Of a stretch of 31,054 bases of DNA, positions 29,262 through 31,054 are shown piece by piece. Source of the DNA: Ruminococcus sp. UBA7013 (GTDB taxonomy: Bacteria > Bacillota > Clostridia > Oscillospirales > Ruminococcaceae); assembly GCA_002449585.1 (NCBI GenBank), contig DJXD01000118.1, positions 1-31,054 on the forward strand, written 5' to 3'. The position numbers and the translations under genes were made by a program. Under the pieces are notes generated by a model. The model saw only the letters and a program-made list of their open reading frames with translations. It ran no database searches and was not told the origin of the DNA. Positions within the stretch are counted from its first letter, which is position 1; every line of letters begins with the position of its first letter.

Positions 29262-31052
29262 TTAAGCAGCTGATTTTTCAGCCTGAATGGCTTCACGTTT
29301 TTTATTTCTTTCTCTGGCAAGGAGAATTTTATTATTTTTCTTGTCATAGAAATAAAACATGATGATAATGCCAATGCCAATGATCAGCATGAAGACACCA
29401 AGGCCAAAATAGGGGGGTGTATAGCTGAATGTGACTGTATGCGTTCCGGCCGACATAGGAACATAGATCATAGCTTTCAGGCAATGTGGTGTTTCTTCTT
29501 TATTAGTTTCAGCATTCGGAACAGTTACTTTTCTTCCATCTACTTTGACAGTCCAGCCTTCTTCATAGGGAATGGAAGTAAATAAAATCTGACCTTCCTG
29601 TGCATCGACTGTTCCACGGATGAAAGTAGCACGATGCTTTTCTATTTTCATTTGCTGATTTTTCAGAACATCAATATCTTTCTGGAACAGATCATCATTG
29701 AAATAATAGAAAAATGGTTCTTTAATAATTGTTGCATTCTGATCATTATCAACAGTAGCACGAAGGCAGACTTTTGTACCAGGTTCATAAACACCAAGAT
29801 CCAGAATACAATAGTTCCGGGTTTCAAAATAAGTGCCGAATCCGGAGAAATCATAATTATTATTCGCATCGTTCCAAGTGCCCAGCCAAAGATTGACTTT
29901 TTGTTCATTCTCTGTTTTGAGATAAGCATATACACGCTTATTTTCTGTCACTGTGAAACGATAATCTACAGTGGGATCTCCGCTGTCCATCTTAGTATAT
30001 GTCGCCTGACCATTGTAAGTGGATTCTGTAACCGCACCCAGAACGGTCTCTGTCGTGATTCTGGTATAATACGGATTAATGCCTACAATCTGTCCGGCAG
30101 AATCAAATTCTGTTTCGCCCAGCATGGTGCTTAATAATACACATTGGCTATTAAACGGATTATCATTACCAAGATGATCAATTCTTAATAAATCATCATC
30201 TACAAGATAGCCGATTGATAACGCATTTGGGTTCTGATAAATGCTGATGGTTTTATCTTTTGGAGAACCGTCTGCACTCTTGTCATCATAATCCTGATAA
30301 TTATAATCCGCAACACGAATATAAGACGGATGCAGGAGCTTTCTTGCCGGATTATCTCCTCTGTCAAGAATATATTTAAATCCAAGCAAAGAATCTGCTA
30401 ATTCTGTTGTACCGTCATATCTGGAATAATAGCTCCGCATGTTATAGCCCATTGTTTCGATAAAATTCAGCGTCTGCGCATTCATGACAGAGCTGGAATG
30501 CGTGATGCCCTTCAGTCCGAATGCCAGATTATCATTGACGCATCGAGTAAATGTCTTTTCAGATCTATACAGACCGCCATCAATATCATTGCTGTGTGCT
30601 TTGTCATATTCTTCCATCGTATCGACAGCCGCCCGACCAGATTGAATAAATGTTCTATAAGATGCTCTTGTCGAATAAGCTACTTCTTTGTCAACGGCTT
30701 TCATCGTATCAACAGAATTATAAATCAGCTCTCCAGAAATAACAACCGTCATCAGAATGGAAAGCACCAGTTTTGATTTTTTTACCAGAATGCCATAGAG
30801 AATAAGCAGATACACAGCAGACAGACCAATTGTCAACCATACGGATTTCATTTCGTCAATGCTTTCATAGCCCTGCTGATTGAGATACAGACAGATAGCC
30901 AGAATTCCAAAGAAAACGCCTCCCAAGTGACGTGATTCTGTGCTGTCCAATTCTTTGAATGCCGTGGCTGCCATGGATAATAAAATAAAAGAGACAATAA
31001 AAGAATACCGGAACGGCAGCCAGTTCGGAACTTGTCCGCCATGCCACCACAT
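29262..31052 (-). CDS. YfhO-family membrane protein (C-terminal part)
   Basis: The frame is open to the window edge, so only the last 596 residues are visible; the start and N-terminal helices lie outside. The visible part has about four hydrophobic helices (e.g. FIVSFILLSMAATAF, AVYLLILYGIL, ILMTVVISGELIYN), a large extracellular region with SYYSRYDGTTELADSLLGFKYILDRGD, and a final VTFSYTPPYFGLGVFMLIIGIGIIIMFYF helix with a Lys/Arg-rich tail. This layout and the LLGFKYIL and FSYTPPYF motifs match YfhO proteins, GT-C-like membrane proteins linked to glycosylation of lipoteichoic acid in Firmicutes. The ER-like tail is basic and cytosolic. Confidence 0.87.
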   Translation of the reverse strand: MWWHGGQVPNWLPFRYSFIVSFILLSMAATAFKELDSTESRHLGGVFFGILAICLYLNQQGYESIDEMKSVWLTIGLSAVYLLILYGILVKKSKLVLSILMTVVISGELIYNSVDTMKAVDKEVAYSTRASYRTFIQSGRAAVDTMEEYDKAHSNDIDGGLYRSEKTFTRCVNDNLAFGLKGITHSSSVMNAQTLNFIETMGYNMRSYYSRYDGTTELADSLLGFKYILDRGDNPARKLLHPSYIRVADYNYQDYDDKSADGSPKDKTISIYQNPNALSIGYLVDDDLLRIDHLGNDNPFNSQCVLLSTMLGETEFDSAGQIVGINPYYTRITTETVLGAVTESTYNGQATYTKMDSGDPTVDYRFTVTENKRVYAYLKTENEQKVNLWLGTWNDANNNYDFSGFGTYFETRNYCILDLGVYEPGTKVCLRATVDNDQNATIIKEPFFYYFNDDLFQKDIDVLKNQQMKIEKHRATFIRGTVDAQEGQILFTSIPYEEGWTVKVDGRKVTVPNAETNKEETPHCLKAMIYVPMSAGTHTVTFSYTPPYFGLGVFMLIIGIGIIIMFYFYDKKNNKILLARERNKKREAIQAEKSAA

Positions 31053-31054
31053 AT

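Noticed and set aside
1..31054. CRISPR array, tRNA or rRNA genes, transposase
   Set aside because: I saw no regularly spaced repeats, cloverleaf pattern, rRNA segments or insertion-sequence genes on either strand.

Overview
The window looks chromosomal, from a low-GC anaerobic Clostridia member, most likely a Ruminococcus-like gut or rumen Oscillospiraceae. The reasons are a Gpr germination protease (spore-forming lineage), BspA-type leucine-rich-repeat proteins, an NPCBM carbohydrate-binding membrane protein, strong AGGAGG ribosome sites, consensus sigma-A promoters and U-tract terminators. The lineage is inferred from gene content; no 16S or other marker is visible.

Layout. (1) 1-420: a structured non-coding stretch and the gyrB promoter. 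(2) 421-9686: a tightly packed operon of gyrB, a YcxB-like membrane protein, gyrA, a YkuE-type metallophosphoesterase, a CCA-adding enzyme and a PhoP/PhoR-like two-component system. Most junctions overlap, and the operon ends at a strong terminator at 9692. (3) 9810-16434: nine intact genes of phage origin: terminase small-like and large subunits, portal, major capsid protein, a head-maturation-protease-like protein with a Cys/His insert, a connector, two small tail-completion-like proteins and a tail-hub-like protein. It has no integrase, repressor, replication, sheath, tape-measure, fibre or lysis gene. An intrinsic terminator lies directly behind the capsid gene, and a short imperfect direct repeat flanks the block. 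This is the best candidate for something undescribed: a domesticated capsid and packaging module, possibly GTA-like, or a decaying prophage core. (4) 16508-19302: feoA, a DUF378 membrane protein, rpsT (minus), gpr and an LRR protein with a Pro/Lys-rich repeat. (5) 19468-23013: typA coupled to an LRR lipoprotein, a relic of a GGDEF domain between two terminators, and an NPCBM membrane protein (minus). (6) 23107-25045: a Na+/phosphate symporter-PhoU fusion behind a two-repeat PhoP box. (7) 25120-31052: DUF1294, a CPBP membrane protease, a decayed LRR-family gene and an SDR oxidoreductase on the plus strand, then an LRR-family protein, thrB and the C-terminal part of a YfhO protein on the minus strand.

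Links between genes. The PhoP/PhoR-like pair at the end of the gyrase operon is a plausible regulator of the phosphate transporter behind the Pho box. Three proteins (18589-19302, 26384-26844 as a relic, 27596-28288) share a C-terminal helical module attached to LRR-type N-termini, which suggests a lineage-specific family with members scattered over about 10 kb.
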